Shown here piece after piece: positions 47,001 to 55,066 of a DNA stretch of 64,000 nucleotides. The notes under the pieces were generated by a model that saw only the letters and a program-made list of their open reading frames with translations, was not told where the DNA came from and did not search any database. Source of the stretch: Puniceicoccaceae bacterium. GTDB taxonomy: Bacteria > Verrucomicrobiota > Verrucomicrobiia > Opitutales > JAFGAQ01. The position numbers and the translations under genes were made by a program. The DNA is taken from contig JBEGIR010000070.1 in NCBI GenBank assembly GCA_040224245.1, positions 24,897 through 88,896 on the forward strand. The letters are read 5' to 3'. Within the stretch, counting starts at the first letter, position 1. Every line of letters starts with the position of its first letter.

Positions 47001-47841
47001 TGAGCGGCTGATGAAAGAAGTGCGTGAAGTAACCTTCACAGTTTCCGGAGCGGTCAATGCGAAGCACGCCCTGCAAGGTGAAAACGTAGAGGCAGGAATC
47101 GGTCATGACATGGCTTGCCCCTCTCAGTTGCATCAGGGGATCCTTGATCGTTTCAACCTGTGATCCATTTTCGAATACGGAGAGGTGGTGAACATTGAGG
47201 AAGTAGGAACGGCCCTGGTGCTTCCATCCCACAAAGGCCTGATGTTCATGCGTCCAGTCCACCTCGTGAACAAACGCATCCCCTTGCCACACCCGAACAT
47301 GCTCGCGCCCTCCCAGATACAGCTTGCCGTCCCACATCCATCGGTAGGCCTCAAACATGCCTTCGAACACTGTTGTTTTGCGCTCCCCGGTTGTACGGTT
47401 GAAGTGAAACAGGGTTTTGTTGTTCGCAAAGTGAAGCCAATCCCCGGTTTCGTAAAACCAGAGCACGCTCAGAGTGGATTCCAGATGGTCGCTGAACAAT
47501 TGTCTGGAGACATCGTGGAACTGAAACTCTGCATCGACATAACCAAAAAAACCCAGCCCGCCCACCCACAGGGTGTTCTGGGAGTCGGTGAAGACTTTCA
47601 TGCTGCCGACGGGCAATTGCTTTGGAAGCAACTGCCAACCCGTCCCCGTGAAAACAAAAAGTTTGCCCGAGTCGGTCACGGTGACGATGCGACCATCCGG
47701 TAATTGGCCGATGCTCTGGGGTTCGTGAATCCCAAAATCCCGAAGCGGATAGACCTCTTGCAGTGAACTTGGAAAGATGCGTGCCGATGCGGTCAGCTGC
47801 AGCGTCGTCAGTAAAAAACAAAGCGACAATAGGCACCGCAT
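43981..47841 (-). CDS. Giant hybrid sensor kinase with periplasmic propeller, receiver and Hpt domain
   Basis: A protein of 1286 residues with signal peptide MRCLLSLCFLLTTLQLTASA; the upstream in-frame ATG at 47895 is less likely. Residues 20-700 form a propeller-type sensor region with repeated aromatic-Gly motifs, then a weak Y_Y_Y-like domain, a membrane helix (about 735-755), HisKA with His786 in SHEIRNPLNGL, HATPase_c (NLVGNAVKYT, DTGIGI, GAGIGLSLVQ), a receiver with Asp1066 in IFMDYDLPDG, and an Hpt domain with His1201 in LVHQLKGLS. All relay modules are thus in one chain, ready to pass phosphate to a separate regulator; the convergent NarL-type gene (34-bp overlap) is the obvious candidate. 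Paralogous to the kinase at 37.9 kb. Confidence 0.93.
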   Translation of the reverse strand: MRCLLSLCFLLTTLQLTASARIFPSSLQEVYPLRDFGIHEPQSIGQLPDGRIVTVTDSGKLFVFTGTGWQLLPKQLPVGSMKVFTDSQNTLWVGGLGFFGYVDAEFQFHDVSRQLFSDHLESTLSVLWFYETGDWLHFANNKTLFHFNRTTGERKTTVFEGMFEAYRWMWDGKLYLGGREHVRVWQGDAFVHEVDWTHEHQAFVGWKHQGRSYFLNVHHLSVFENGSQVETIKDPLMQLRGASHVMTDSCLYVFTLQGVLRIDRSGNCEGYFTHFFHQPLTRANIRFHTNFGGDDLWMLTGNAILRTDLTSGIQPLEVTTGYAISGLWDMTHFDGRLFTSSNEGLKSWHPEAGALKLLGDPSPDFETASLWHWNDRLLVSSWIELGSFDGEQYQIHRSDGSYRVFAFAEQNDHFWVSRDTGALLLNADFEIVREVHFPREIVSMVEHEGQLWVTTLFGEVLSFHLETNDVLYKSNTHDGAAVDSSLRILQRVFTHGGRLFLQRPDAILEWHADRFHPLPLPLEPGWRWEIPQCCNEAKRILLIQRHTSRNGAKVGAFIADPNTSDFQWEHRWVPLNSPTGFIRSAKFLEDFETPLVAILSQSMIELMDLSSYPTSVNPPPPPLLVRPISHFAQSDPSPFSGLYHAREERPMVLQLHNPASTLETPLQYYGRLLGKTEWLSNTTGTFEFYGILRGTQTFEGYSVDPYGNPSPVVRQEIRVVPPWYLSNGAITVALVVLVLCIIGVAHWQTRRLRSQARKLQEKVDQQTEDLIRANHAKSIFVSNVSHEIRNPLNGLLGLAQNLKPGDVLDGPTLERLRRPSLYLYRFLSNVLDFSKFESGGIRFTPRIMDPNELIDSVHSMFSGDFESRQLHFIGDYRYELRPFVIASQEAIEMMLVNLVGNAVKYTPEGGSIRVAMLKSQGELRFSVSDTGIGIAAEDLDRIFEPYQQGGHLPLISGEKGAGIGLSLVQHTLKQIGGSISVRSERGEGSCFAISIPITDPDPETAPVEVSEVRLKGRYLIIEDLAYNRKLFMDLLRSWGAEVAGVANAAEARQVVVSEDFDMIFMDYDLPDGNGVELTAEFRSLPSPQHTPIVGLSAYTDQEFIQSALRSGMSDYLFKPLNPQQLVECLKRLLPDHIQFTQKQTTTRQYSRTSLRRLSLASDATEQTLHMQLESFQQAFDSLVDELQQCDLGSANFHSLVHQLKGLSSYIQHRNSLAYWQHLMDLTTAGQRKELMDALDQLPSVVQRMHAELRELEALEHDFEQLQPAASPTQSLAQVTPPSSVGL

Positions 47842-48204
47842 CAGCGGTTGTTGTGCAGATTGTGAGTTGGGGTGTTGCTGGGCTTGAAGGTGCATGCGAA
47901 CGAATCCGAGGGCAGATCGGTTGGGGTCGCGATGATGGGAGCACAGGCCAATTCCAAGGCTGACGCCTTCCGTTGCTACTGCGTTCTAGGCACGGATGCC
48001 CAGGGAAACAAGCCAATTGCGAAGGGAATCAAATTGCTTGTTTGCACGGGCAAGTTACATCCTTCTCGAAAGACCCCCATCATCAAGGTGCTTTGGGTGG
48101 TGCAATTTTGGCAAAATGCGGGTCATGTACCCAACGGACGTTGCTCTGCAGTGCAAGCATGCCTTTGAGGAATCTACAGCTTCGCTGTTTCCCGGCTTTC
48201 CCAC
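47842..48204. other. Intergenic region, 363 bp
   Basis: It lies between the giant kinase (minus) and the PhoX-like gene (minus) and must hold the kinase promoter. I see no gene, tRNA, repeat or clear terminator here. Confidence 0.4.
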
Positions 48205-49620
48205 TCAGGTCTGCTGCCAGGGGCCGGTGATCGCGAGTGTCAATCCGGATGTCTGGATATTGAGGAACAGGAAGCGTCCGCTCGGGTCGAAGCACACTCC
48301 GGCGAGTTCGGAGTCGTTGTAGCGGTTGCTGCCAAATTCGAAGCAGGCACCGTCCGGGGTGATGCCCACGAGGTTACAGGGTGACTCGGAGTCCTCACAG
48401 ATGAACAGGTCACCCCACGGGGCGACTGTGAGGTTGTCGCAGTTTTTGAGCACATCCTTGTCTGTGGATTCGATGAAGAGTTCCAGTTTGCCCGGGGCTT
48501 CTGTTTCGCGATCTGTTCCTTCAAATGTGCTGGGGGTGTAGCGAAAGACCTGTCCCTTTTCGATGGGACCGCCGTTGGTGCAGGCAAAAAACACCTCGCC
48601 CTGGCCATACCACATGCCTTCGCCACGTGCAAAGCGTGCGGCCCCCTTCTCAAAGCCCTGGAAGCGCAGGTTGTCATCCGGGGAGGTGACATCCTCGATA
48701 TCGATCCAGCGCACGGAAAATGGCGTGTCGTTTGGGAAGGTGGGGGAGCTGAGCGATTTCCAGTTGCGGGTATCGCAGGAGGGTTCATCGAGAATCGCCA
48801 GTGCCTGCAATTGCCCTCCGAGCTGCAGCTTGCCGTTGACCTTGGGGATGAAGCGATAGATCAACCCATCGCCCATGTCTTCGGTCTGGTACACGATTCC
48901 TGTGCGCGGATCGACCGCAACCGCTTCGTGGCGGAAGCGCCCCATCGCCTCCAGCGCAACCGGGCGAACGGGCTGGATGCGCGTCGAGAGCGGTACCTCA
49001 AAGTTGTAACCATGGTCCTTTTCGATTTTGCCAAAGGCCTTCAGATTGGTCTCCTCGCAGGTGATCCAGGAACCCCAGGGCGTCGGTCCACCCGCACAGT
49101 TTCGGTCGGTGCCGGCAAGGCTCAGGTATTGCAGTTCTTTTTGACCAGTCTTCGGGTTGAGGATCAAGGTCGTCGTTCCTCCCAACTGGGGTTGATCACC
49201 CTTGCCGTAGTCGTAAACGTAGGGACGATGGCGTGACTGCAGCAGATGGTTGCGGCGACCGAAGGGACCTGATTCATCGTCGCCGTCGCTGAGTTCGTGG
49301 TTGCAAATGAGTCCGATGCGTCCGTCATCCGTGGCAAAGGCCGCCATGCCATCCGGTTTGCCCGGAACATACAATCCGTCGTCCATGCGATCCCCCTGGC
49401 GGGCGAGAATCTCGTAGCGAAATCCCTGTGGCAGATCAAATACCCGGTCGGGATCTGGTACCAGCGGTCCATACACATCGCGACGCAGCATGGGTAGCTG
49501 AGTGGTCATGGACTCGCCTGTGCCGAGTCCAAATGCCTGTGCGCGGGAGAGCGATTGCAGGCCCATGAACCCTGCTGCGAGAAATCCGGATTGCTTGAGA
49601 AAGTGTCGTCGGCTGTGCAT
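48205..49620 (-). CDS. PhoX-family (DUF839) alkaline phosphatase-like protein, Tat-exported
   Basis: A protein of 471 residues. The ATG at 49620 begins MHSRRHFLKQSGFLAAGFMG, a twin-arginine signal, so the longer start at 49653 is rejected. The mature protein is a DUF839 beta-propeller with DLPQGFRYEIL, ICNHELSDGD, GSWITCEET, GRFRHEAVAVDP and VYQTEDMGDGLIYRF, covering the Ca/Fe-binding positions of PhoX. PhoX enzymes release phosphate from organic esters outside the cytoplasm, often under phosphate limitation. phoU at 5.4 kb is the only other Pho gene in the window. Some DUF839 proteins are not phosphatases, so activity is probable rather than certain. Confidence 0.85.
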   Translation of the reverse strand: MHSRRHFLKQSGFLAAGFMGLQSLSRAQAFGLGTGESMTTQLPMLRRDVYGPLVPDPDRVFDLPQGFRYEILARQGDRMDDGLYVPGKPDGMAAFATDDGRIGLICNHELSDGDDESGPFGRRNHLLQSRHRPYVYDYGKGDQPQLGGTTTLILNPKTGQKELQYLSLAGTDRNCAGGPTPWGSWITCEETNLKAFGKIEKDHGYNFEVPLSTRIQPVRPVALEAMGRFRHEAVAVDPRTGIVYQTEDMGDGLIYRFIPKVNGKLQLGGQLQALAILDEPSCDTRNWKSLSSPTFPNDTPFSVRWIDIEDVTSPDDNLRFQGFEKGAARFARGEGMWYGQGEVFFACTNGGPIEKGQVFRYTPSTFEGTDRETEAPGKLELFIESTDKDVLKNCDNLTVAPWGDLFICEDSESPCNLVGITPDGACFEFGSNRYNDSELAGVCFDPSGRFLFLNIQTSGLTLAITGPWQQT

Positions 49621-49774
49621 CGCCCAAACTATGCGAATTTTCGAGATATCCAAGAGGGCGACCTCTGTTTTCCCAAATTGTCACAATCATAGGGCTTGTG
49701 CATGTCGCAAATCATTTGATGCAGAGTGCGGTGCATCAAGCACCCGTTGTGACAGGTTCGATACAGCCGTGAGA

Positions 49775-51331
49775 TCACTGCCCGGCAGGCGTCAGTTCGT
49801 GAAACGGTTGGGCGCTGAGATACACCGGGGTGACGGAGACAGGGAAACGCAGCTTGCCCTGTTCGATGGATGCCGGGATGGGATTGCCAAAGGCATCCTC
49901 AGCATACACTTCGGTCCACTCCGATGCGAATTCGCAGTGAAGGGGTGGGAGATCTTCCCCATCGAATGCATCGCGATAATCCCAGGCAACATAGGTGGTG
50001 CCCTGTGCCGCACGGTCGACCTTGAAGAGAAAGACGGACGCGGGGTCGGAAAGCGGAACCCGGGTGACGGACTGAATGCCCGACAACGCACGGGTCATGC
50101 GGGCGAAGGTGTGTGCGGTGGGCGTCGGTTTCATGGCGTCGCCCTCGTATTCCATCATGCCGAACTTGCCGAACAGGAGCGTCATGATGTCATGTCGCGG
50201 ATTGTTTCGCTCGCGCAAGGGTGAATACTGCCAGTAGAGCGTTCGGATCACTCCTGCAGAGAGGGCCATTACATTTTGCATGACGAGGTGGCGCGATTGG
50301 ATGCGACGAAACTTCGCATGCAGTTCGGGCGGGCAGTCGAGCAGGAACATCTGGGTCTGCGGCGCGAGCGTGGGCATGGTGTCATACAGCTCAGCGATGC
50401 CTTGCTGTACGGTGCTGGAGATGCTTGCGGCACTGCCATCCGGATCGGCCTGTGACAGGTCGTTCATGCGGGACATGGCGAGTTCGACGTAGCGGAAGTT
50501 TTCGGGGAAATCGAAGAAACCGGGCGCGCCGTATTCGCCCACAAGGATGGGTTGGGTGCAGCCGTGTGAATCGAGGAGTTGGCGAATGTATTCGATCCGC
50601 GGAACGATGAGGTAAGGACTCAGATAGAGGCGCAAATCAAAGATGTCGAAGCAGTCACCTGCGTGCTCAATGACATACTCGTAAAATTCCAGATTGTCTT
50701 CCTGCCCGGGCATGGGCGGCAGCGCATGGCCGTCAGGGGTCGTGGTACCCGGAGGCACAAAGAGTCCGTCATAGCCGCCGAGCACGACCTCGGCGTTGGG
50801 ATCCGCGTCCTTGACCGCCTGGTAAAAGACCTTGAGCTGCTGCACATACTGTTCCCGCGTCCCGGACCAGAAAACCGGATTGTTGGCTTCGATATCATTT
50901 GACCAGTAGCGCACCTTGCCCGCGCAGCGTTTGACCGTCTGATAAACAAAGTCGTAATAGTCCTCCAGATTTCGGGCGGGTGAAGGGGGCAAGAGGTTTG
51001 AGGGTTGTTCGGTTGCCCAGAGCGATGAGGAGAACAGCGTGATCAGGCCTTCTTCGGGACGCACGAGTTGATCCGCAAACGCATCGACCACGGTCCAGTC
51101 ATACTGATCCTGCTCGGGTTCGATTTGTTGCCAGAAGAGGAAGACCTTGGTGAAGTCGGCGCCGAGCTTGCGGATCTCGTCGACATAGGGACGGGCGGGT
51201 TCATTCGAATAACCGTAGAGCATGCCCCAGGCGATGCCGAAGGGAGAGGGATCGGTGGGGGTAGCGGTGGAGGCGCAGACGGACAGAGCAAGGGTGGCAG
51301 TTGTGGCGAGACGTTGGTGCGGGAATTTCAT
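49775..51331 (-). CDS. Secreted glycoside-hydrolase-like protein (clan A, GH39/GH42-type barrel)
   Basis: The protein has 518 residues with signal peptide MKFPHQRLATTATLALSVCASTATP. The barrel opens with GADFTKVFLFWQQIEPEQDQYDWTVVD, typical of clan-A glycosidases. Where NEP is expected after strand 4 it reads YWSNDIEANNPVFW, so the acid/base Glu is shifted. The nucleophile Glu after strand 7 is clear in ILVGEYGAPGFF. A C-terminal beta domain follows (VFLFKVDRAAQGTTYVAWDYRD). The start codon overlaps the stop of the TetR gene (ATGA), so both form one operon and the regulator may sense this enzyme's product. Substrate is unknown. Confidence 0.7.
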   Translation of the reverse strand: MKFPHQRLATTATLALSVCASTATPTDPSPFGIAWGMLYGYSNEPARPYVDEIRKLGADFTKVFLFWQQIEPEQDQYDWTVVDAFADQLVRPEEGLITLFSSSLWATEQPSNLLPPSPARNLEDYYDFVYQTVKRCAGKVRYWSNDIEANNPVFWSGTREQYVQQLKVFYQAVKDADPNAEVVLGGYDGLFVPPGTTTPDGHALPPMPGQEDNLEFYEYVIEHAGDCFDIFDLRLYLSPYLIVPRIEYIRQLLDSHGCTQPILVGEYGAPGFFDFPENFRYVELAMSRMNDLSQADPDGSAASISSTVQQGIAELYDTMPTLAPQTQMFLLDCPPELHAKFRRIQSRHLVMQNVMALSAGVIRTLYWQYSPLRERNNPRHDIMTLLFGKFGMMEYEGDAMKPTPTAHTFARMTRALSGIQSVTRVPLSDPASVFLFKVDRAAQGTTYVAWDYRDAFDGEDLPPLHCEFASEWTEVYAEDAFGNPIPASIEQGKLRFPVSVTPVYLSAQPFHELTPAGQ

Positions 51332-51951
51332 GTGGATTTGCGGGTTGCGAGTTCAAAGAGGGTGACCAGTTCACGGGCGTATTCGGTGAGGCTCAGACTG
51401 GGATCGGAAAGCCACTGGCGCAGAGCACCATTGATGGCATGTGTCAGCGTTGTGGCCATGGGTTTGATCGCAAACGCGCGAAACTCGCCGTTTGCCTGTC
51501 CGTATTCCAGGATGCCAGCAAGTGCCTCCATCAACTCGGATTCTCCACGGTACATCAGCGAGAGTGAGCCAGTTGAATCGCGGTGATTGAGCAGAAGGTA
51601 GGAAACGGTCAGCAGTCGATCACGGTGGTCCTGCATATAGGCAAATTCCGACTCAATGAAAGCGGCGAGCTGACCTTTGGCGGAAGTTTGGGCTTCAAAA
51701 GAGGGGCGCACAAAGTTCCAGATTTCTTCATAGATCTGGCGCACGGTGGCTTCGACCAGTTCGTTTTTGTTGCGAAAATGATAGAGCACGACGCTTTTGC
51801 TGACCGACGCATGTTTGGCAACTTTTGCCAGCGATGCCCCCGTGTACCCTTGTTCGGCCACGACCGAAATCGTGGCTTCGATCAGCTGTTCGCGCCGTGC
51901 TCGCCCAATGAAGGTGGGTGGCGGTGTATTGCATGCATGTTTAGACCGCAT
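51328..51951 (-). CDS. TetR-family repressor, autoregulated
   Basis: The protein has 207 residues from MRSKHACNTPP. The HTH is ATISVVAEQGYTGASLAKVAKHASVSKSVVLYHFRNKNELV. The C-terminal domain is all-helical with no obvious ligand signature. A perfect palindrome lies 12 bp upstream inside the promoter, so self-repression is likely. The stop overlaps the start of the glycosidase-like gene by 4 bp, indicating that the repressor controls that enzyme. The predicted transcription start nearly coincides with the ATG, so the mRNA may be leaderless. Confidence 0.9.
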   Translation of the reverse strand: MRSKHACNTPPPTFIGRARREQLIEATISVVAEQGYTGASLAKVAKHASVSKSVVLYHFRNKNELVEATVRQIYEEIWNFVRPSFEAQTSAKGQLAAFIESEFAYMQDHRDRLLTVSYLLLNHRDSTGSLSLMYRGESELMEALAGILEYGQANGEFRAFAIKPMATTLTHAINGALRQWLSDPSLSLTEYARELVTLFELATRKST

Positions 51952-51957
51952 GAACAA

Positions 51958-51987
51958 AAATTAGACCGATCGGTCAGGAATTGTCAA
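51958..51987 (-). promoter_or_regulatory. Promoter with TetR operator in the spacer
   Basis: On the minus strand, TTGACA (51982-51987) and TAATTT (51958-51963) are separated by 18 bp, which contain the perfect 12-bp palindrome GACCGATCGGTC (51964-51975). The -10 is 6 bp from the repressor ATG. This is the classic geometry for a TetR-type autorepressed promoter. Confidence 0.75.
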
Positions 51988-52061
51988 GCACAGCTCCAAA
52001 TTATTTCTTTGAGCCGCTCTCAAGGGGTTACGAAAGCATTTGAACCACAGATGATGTTGAT

Positions 52062-52213
52062 ACGAATGATTGTGATAGATACTGAACCCAGGATTTTATG
52101 AAACACCGTTCGGCAGATGCCGAACTTAAAACGCTCCGATAAAATCGGAGCTGCAAAAACCCTGACGAGTCCGGGACACAAAACCTTTTTGGCGCTGTGT
52201 AACAGCGTTATGT
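52062..52213. repeat. Dispersed hairpin repeat, copy 1 (short form)
   Basis: About 152 bp matching the middle of the repeats at 61946-62279 and 63219-63559. Shared elements are TTCGGCAGATGCCGAA, a CTCCGAT...ATCGGAG hairpin, and GGCGCTG...CAGCGTTATGTG. It lies in the non-coding region between the TetR promoter and the tandem repeats. The flanks of the longer copies are missing here. Confidence 0.85.
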
Positions 52214-52375
52214 GGGCCATAGGCCTTATAGGTTGGCATTCGCCAGCCGATGTTTCAAAATTCAGTTGTTTAAACCATTAAGGGTATTGGAGAAGGCTGA
52301 CGCACTGCTGAGGATAGAACATCGTTTCGCTGCGCTTCACTGGATGGTCTGGCGAGGCCAGTCCAACAGGATGCG
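52214..52375. other. Non-coding spacer between repeats
   Basis: No convincing gene. It includes GAAGGCTGACGCACTG (52292-52307), a short motif that recurs at 52760-52775 and, changed, near 53138, so the repeat array starts here. Confidence 0.5.
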
Positions 52376-52692
52376 CTGCGCGCAACAGGTTTTTGTGGGT
52401 GGTTCTGATCCTGTTGGTGGGAAAGGTGGAACTGTTGAGGTTTTCGAGTGTCCAGGGGTCGAAATTTTTCCAAATTCCGCAACGGGGGATCCGATGGCTT
52501 GTGGAGGGGCATGGCGGGGTGGAGCAGCGGCTCCCGGCGAGCGGGAGCCCTACGCAAGATAGGGAAATCGCCATGAGAGAAGATTCGACGAGAACGGTGT
52601 TGGGTTGGGTGGGTGCTGGATCTCGACTCAATTCGAATCTGTGTCCATCTCATAGATCTGTGGTTTAGAAAGAACGAATTTGAACCACCGAT
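52376..52692. repeat. Intergenic direct repeat B, copy 1
   Basis: About 317 bp nearly matching 52773-53111. Both contain GGTTCTGATCCTGTTGGTGG, GTGTCCAGGGGTCGAAATTT, CCATGAGAGAAGAT and CATAGATCTGTGGTTTA. It has no coding frame with family support. The CATAGATCTGTGGTTT / GAACCACCGATTTCA style of ending is a common intergenic phrase in Verrucomicrobiota and Planctomycetota genomes (recollection). Confidence 0.85.
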
Positions 52693-52772
52693 TTCATAGA
52701 CTTTTCAGATGATGAAGGGTGTAGCGAGCTGCGATGGCGAATGAGAAATAGTTGATGGTGAAGGCTGACGCA

Positions 52773-53111
52773 CTGCGCGCAACAGGTTTTTTTGTAGGTG
52801 GTTCTGATCCTGTTGGTGGGAAAGGTGGAACCGTTTAGGTATTCGAGTGTCCAGGGGTCGAAATTTTTCCAAATTCAGTTATGGGGGAACCGATCACTTT
52901 GGGGAGGAGCATGGCGGGTTGGAACGACGGCTCCCGGCGAGCGGGAACCCTACGCAAGGTAGGGAAATCGCCATGAGAGAAGATCCGGCGAGAACGGGGT
53001 TGGGGAATGGGTAATCGGTTTTGAGTGATGGGCACTGGGTCTCGACTTCATTCGAATCTGTGCCCATCTCATAGATCTGTGGTTTAAAAAGAAAGAATGT
53101 GAACCTCCGAT
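52773..53111. repeat. Intergenic direct repeat B, copy 2
   Basis: About 339 bp matching copy 1 at 52376-52692, with a few small indels including an extra stretch near 53005-53035. A truncated third beginning (GGCTGGCGCAGTGCTGAGGAT) follows at about 53140. The order B-spacer-B indicates tandem duplication and later divergence. Confidence 0.85.
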
Positions 53112-53209
53112 TGCAGGTTTCACAGATGATGAGGGGGAGGCTGGCGCAGTGCTGAGGATGGCGGTTAGCCAATATCTGATGGCAAACACCTATCCTTCAA
53201 TCAGCAGAT

Positions 53210-54346
53210 TCAGGGCAGGGAAATGATTTCTGTGGTGTAGGAGTTGCGGTCGAAATCGCCGAGATCGAGGCTGCGTGCATATTCGAACAGGGGTGGAACG
53301 GGAGAAACGGCGGTGAAGCCCATGGTTTCGCGGGCACGGTTGAGTTTTTCAAGAAAGATGCGGTCGAGTGCAACGGGGTTGCTGCTGAGGTAGATTTCGT
53401 TGAATTCGCGCACGTAGTTGGAGTTGAAAATGGGTCCGCCCATGAATTGAAGTTTTTCCAGAGATACGATGGAAAAGACCCAGCCGCGCCGGAGTTCGGG
53501 GATGGCGGCAATCTCGGCAATCGCTGCTGAGGCTCCGGCCATGTTGTTCATGAACCGAAACTGATTGCTGACGTTCCAGAGTGTGGCATTGGCGAGCACA
53601 CCGTTGATACCGAGATCGGGATGATCGGAGACGATGGGCAGGTTTACCCAGAAGTCGACATCGAGCAGTAGCGGCACGGGCAGGAAGCTCTTGCGGTCGT
53701 CGAGCATTTGAAAATCCACGTCATAACCGCCCTCATTGAGCAACTGCAGTGGCGCGAGGTATTGGCTGGGCAGCGGGCTGTCGTAGAACCATTCGGGATG
53801 AAAAAAGCGGCCTTCGTTGAGCGCGAACACCGGTACTCCGTTGAATTCACGCACGGTGTCAGCCCGGCTTGACAGGTAACCTGAGCGCCACAGCGAATTG
53901 AGATTGAGGTCGATCAGGAAGAGGTCCTTGCGGTCATATCCGCGCTGAACGAGAAAATCCACAAGCGCATTGACCAGTGTTGGTGGGGTACGCAGGCCGG
54001 CCCCGGAGTTGGTGTAAATCTTGATGCCCACCTTGCCCTTTTCCCCCGGCTCAAGACGGAGTCCACTCTCCGACTCAAATTCCTGGATGAGCTTGGGAAC
54101 CGCGAGCTGGTAGGTGGATGGTTCGAAATTCGGAACCTGCGCCACCCAAACCCGGTCGAGTGGGCCGGTTTGCATCGGCGTTGTCGCGGATGCATTGGCA
54201 TCGGGATCGAGATTTGGATTTGCGGAACCCGTCAGCGATTGCGCAGCGGCACTGAGGCTGATCATCAACGACAGGGCGACGGCGCAAGTCCGGTAGGGAT
54301 TGCCCTGAATGAATATCCGGTGGCGAATGCAAGAGAAAGACCGCAT
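53210..54346 (-). CDS. Secreted DUF362-like protein
   Basis: A protein of 378 residues. A hydrophobic signal segment lies at about residues 20-36 (CAVALSLMISLSAAAQ), with a charged stretch before it. The mature part contains GEKGKVGIKIYTNSGAGLRTPPTLVNALVDFLVQRGYDRKDLFLID, the pattern of DUF362 proteins (a strand, then a TPP-type loop and a long helix). Later strands include LPVPLLLDVDFWVNLPIVSDHPDLGINGVLANATLWN. DUF362 proteins have no established function; some carry iron-sulphur clusters, but no cysteine clusters are visible here. It is divergent from the DUF2294 gene. Confidence 0.7.
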   Translation of the reverse strand: MRSFSCIRHRIFIQGNPYRTCAVALSLMISLSAAAQSLTGSANPNLDPDANASATTPMQTGPLDRVWVAQVPNFEPSTYQLAVPKLIQEFESESGLRLEPGEKGKVGIKIYTNSGAGLRTPPTLVNALVDFLVQRGYDRKDLFLIDLNLNSLWRSGYLSSRADTVREFNGVPVFALNEGRFFHPEWFYDSPLPSQYLAPLQLLNEGGYDVDFQMLDDRKSFLPVPLLLDVDFWVNLPIVSDHPDLGINGVLANATLWNVSNQFRFMNNMAGASAAIAEIAAIPELRRGWVFSIVSLEKLQFMGGPIFNSNYVREFNEIYLSSNPVALDRIFLEKLNRARETMGFTAVSPVPPLFEYARSLDLGDFDRNSYTTEIISLP

Positions 54347-54492
54347 GAGTTCGAAAGTCTGGGATTATTCCTATGGAGTCGAAAGCCTGTCAATCGTTCA
54401 AAAGCTGCAATTGCGTATGAACGAGCATGATGGCCCCGTGTTTTTCAAATTGCATCGGGGATGGGAAGGGAACATGCTGATGCTTTAGAAAG

Positions 54493-54873
54493 ATGCCTGA
54501 AACGCTTAAAACGAAAGGACAGGTGGAGGCGCAGATCAGCGAGGCCATCATCCAGTTCGAAAAAGACTACATGGGGAGAGGTCCTGTGGAGTGCAAGACC
54601 TACCTGGTGGATACGATGGTGATCATCAAGCTTCAAGGGGTATTGACTCCTGCCGAAAGGCAGTTGATCTCTTCGGACGCATCGGATTCCGGTCGGGATC
54701 TGGTCAAAAAGATGCGCCATGCGCTGTTGCAGAAAGCACGACCACAGCTCGAGGTTCTCGTCAGGGATTTGCTAGGTGTGAACATCCGGTGTCTGCACTC
54801 GGATCTCAGTACGATCACGGGTGAGCGCATCATCCTGTTTTCGCTGGATGCGATGCCCGTGATGGGGAGCTGA
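54493..54873 (+). CDS. DUF2294 domain protein
   Basis: A protein of 126 residues. Family features are visible: ISEAIIQFEKDYMGRGPVECKTYLVDTMVIIKLQGVLTPAERQL, then a helix and the C-terminal strands LLGVNIRCLHSDLSTITGERIILFSLD. DUF2294 proteins are small and cytoplasmic, of unknown biochemical role. The gene lies 194 bp before the M20 hydrolase on the same strand, with several inverted repeats but no clear terminator between them, so linkage to the arginine genes is uncertain. Confidence 0.8.
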   Translation: MPETLKTKGQVEAQISEAIIQFEKDYMGRGPVECKTYLVDTMVIIKLQGVLTPAERQLISSDASDSGRDLVKKMRHALLQKARPQLEVLVRDLLGVNIRCLHSDLSTITGERIILFSLDAMPVMGS

Positions 54874-55066
54874 CCTGAGCGTTGGGCAGCAGCTAACTGG
54901 CGTAAGAGCTGGTCAGGTGTCGGACCTGAGCATGCCGCTCGATTTCGCGGATTCGATTGCGCAGGGGCTTCGTGACCCGGGATCAAAATGGCAGGTGCTG
55001 GGTTGTTGACTTTGGGAACTGCGCTGAAATGATGGGGTGTGGCGACAAGGGTTGCCGAATCGATGC

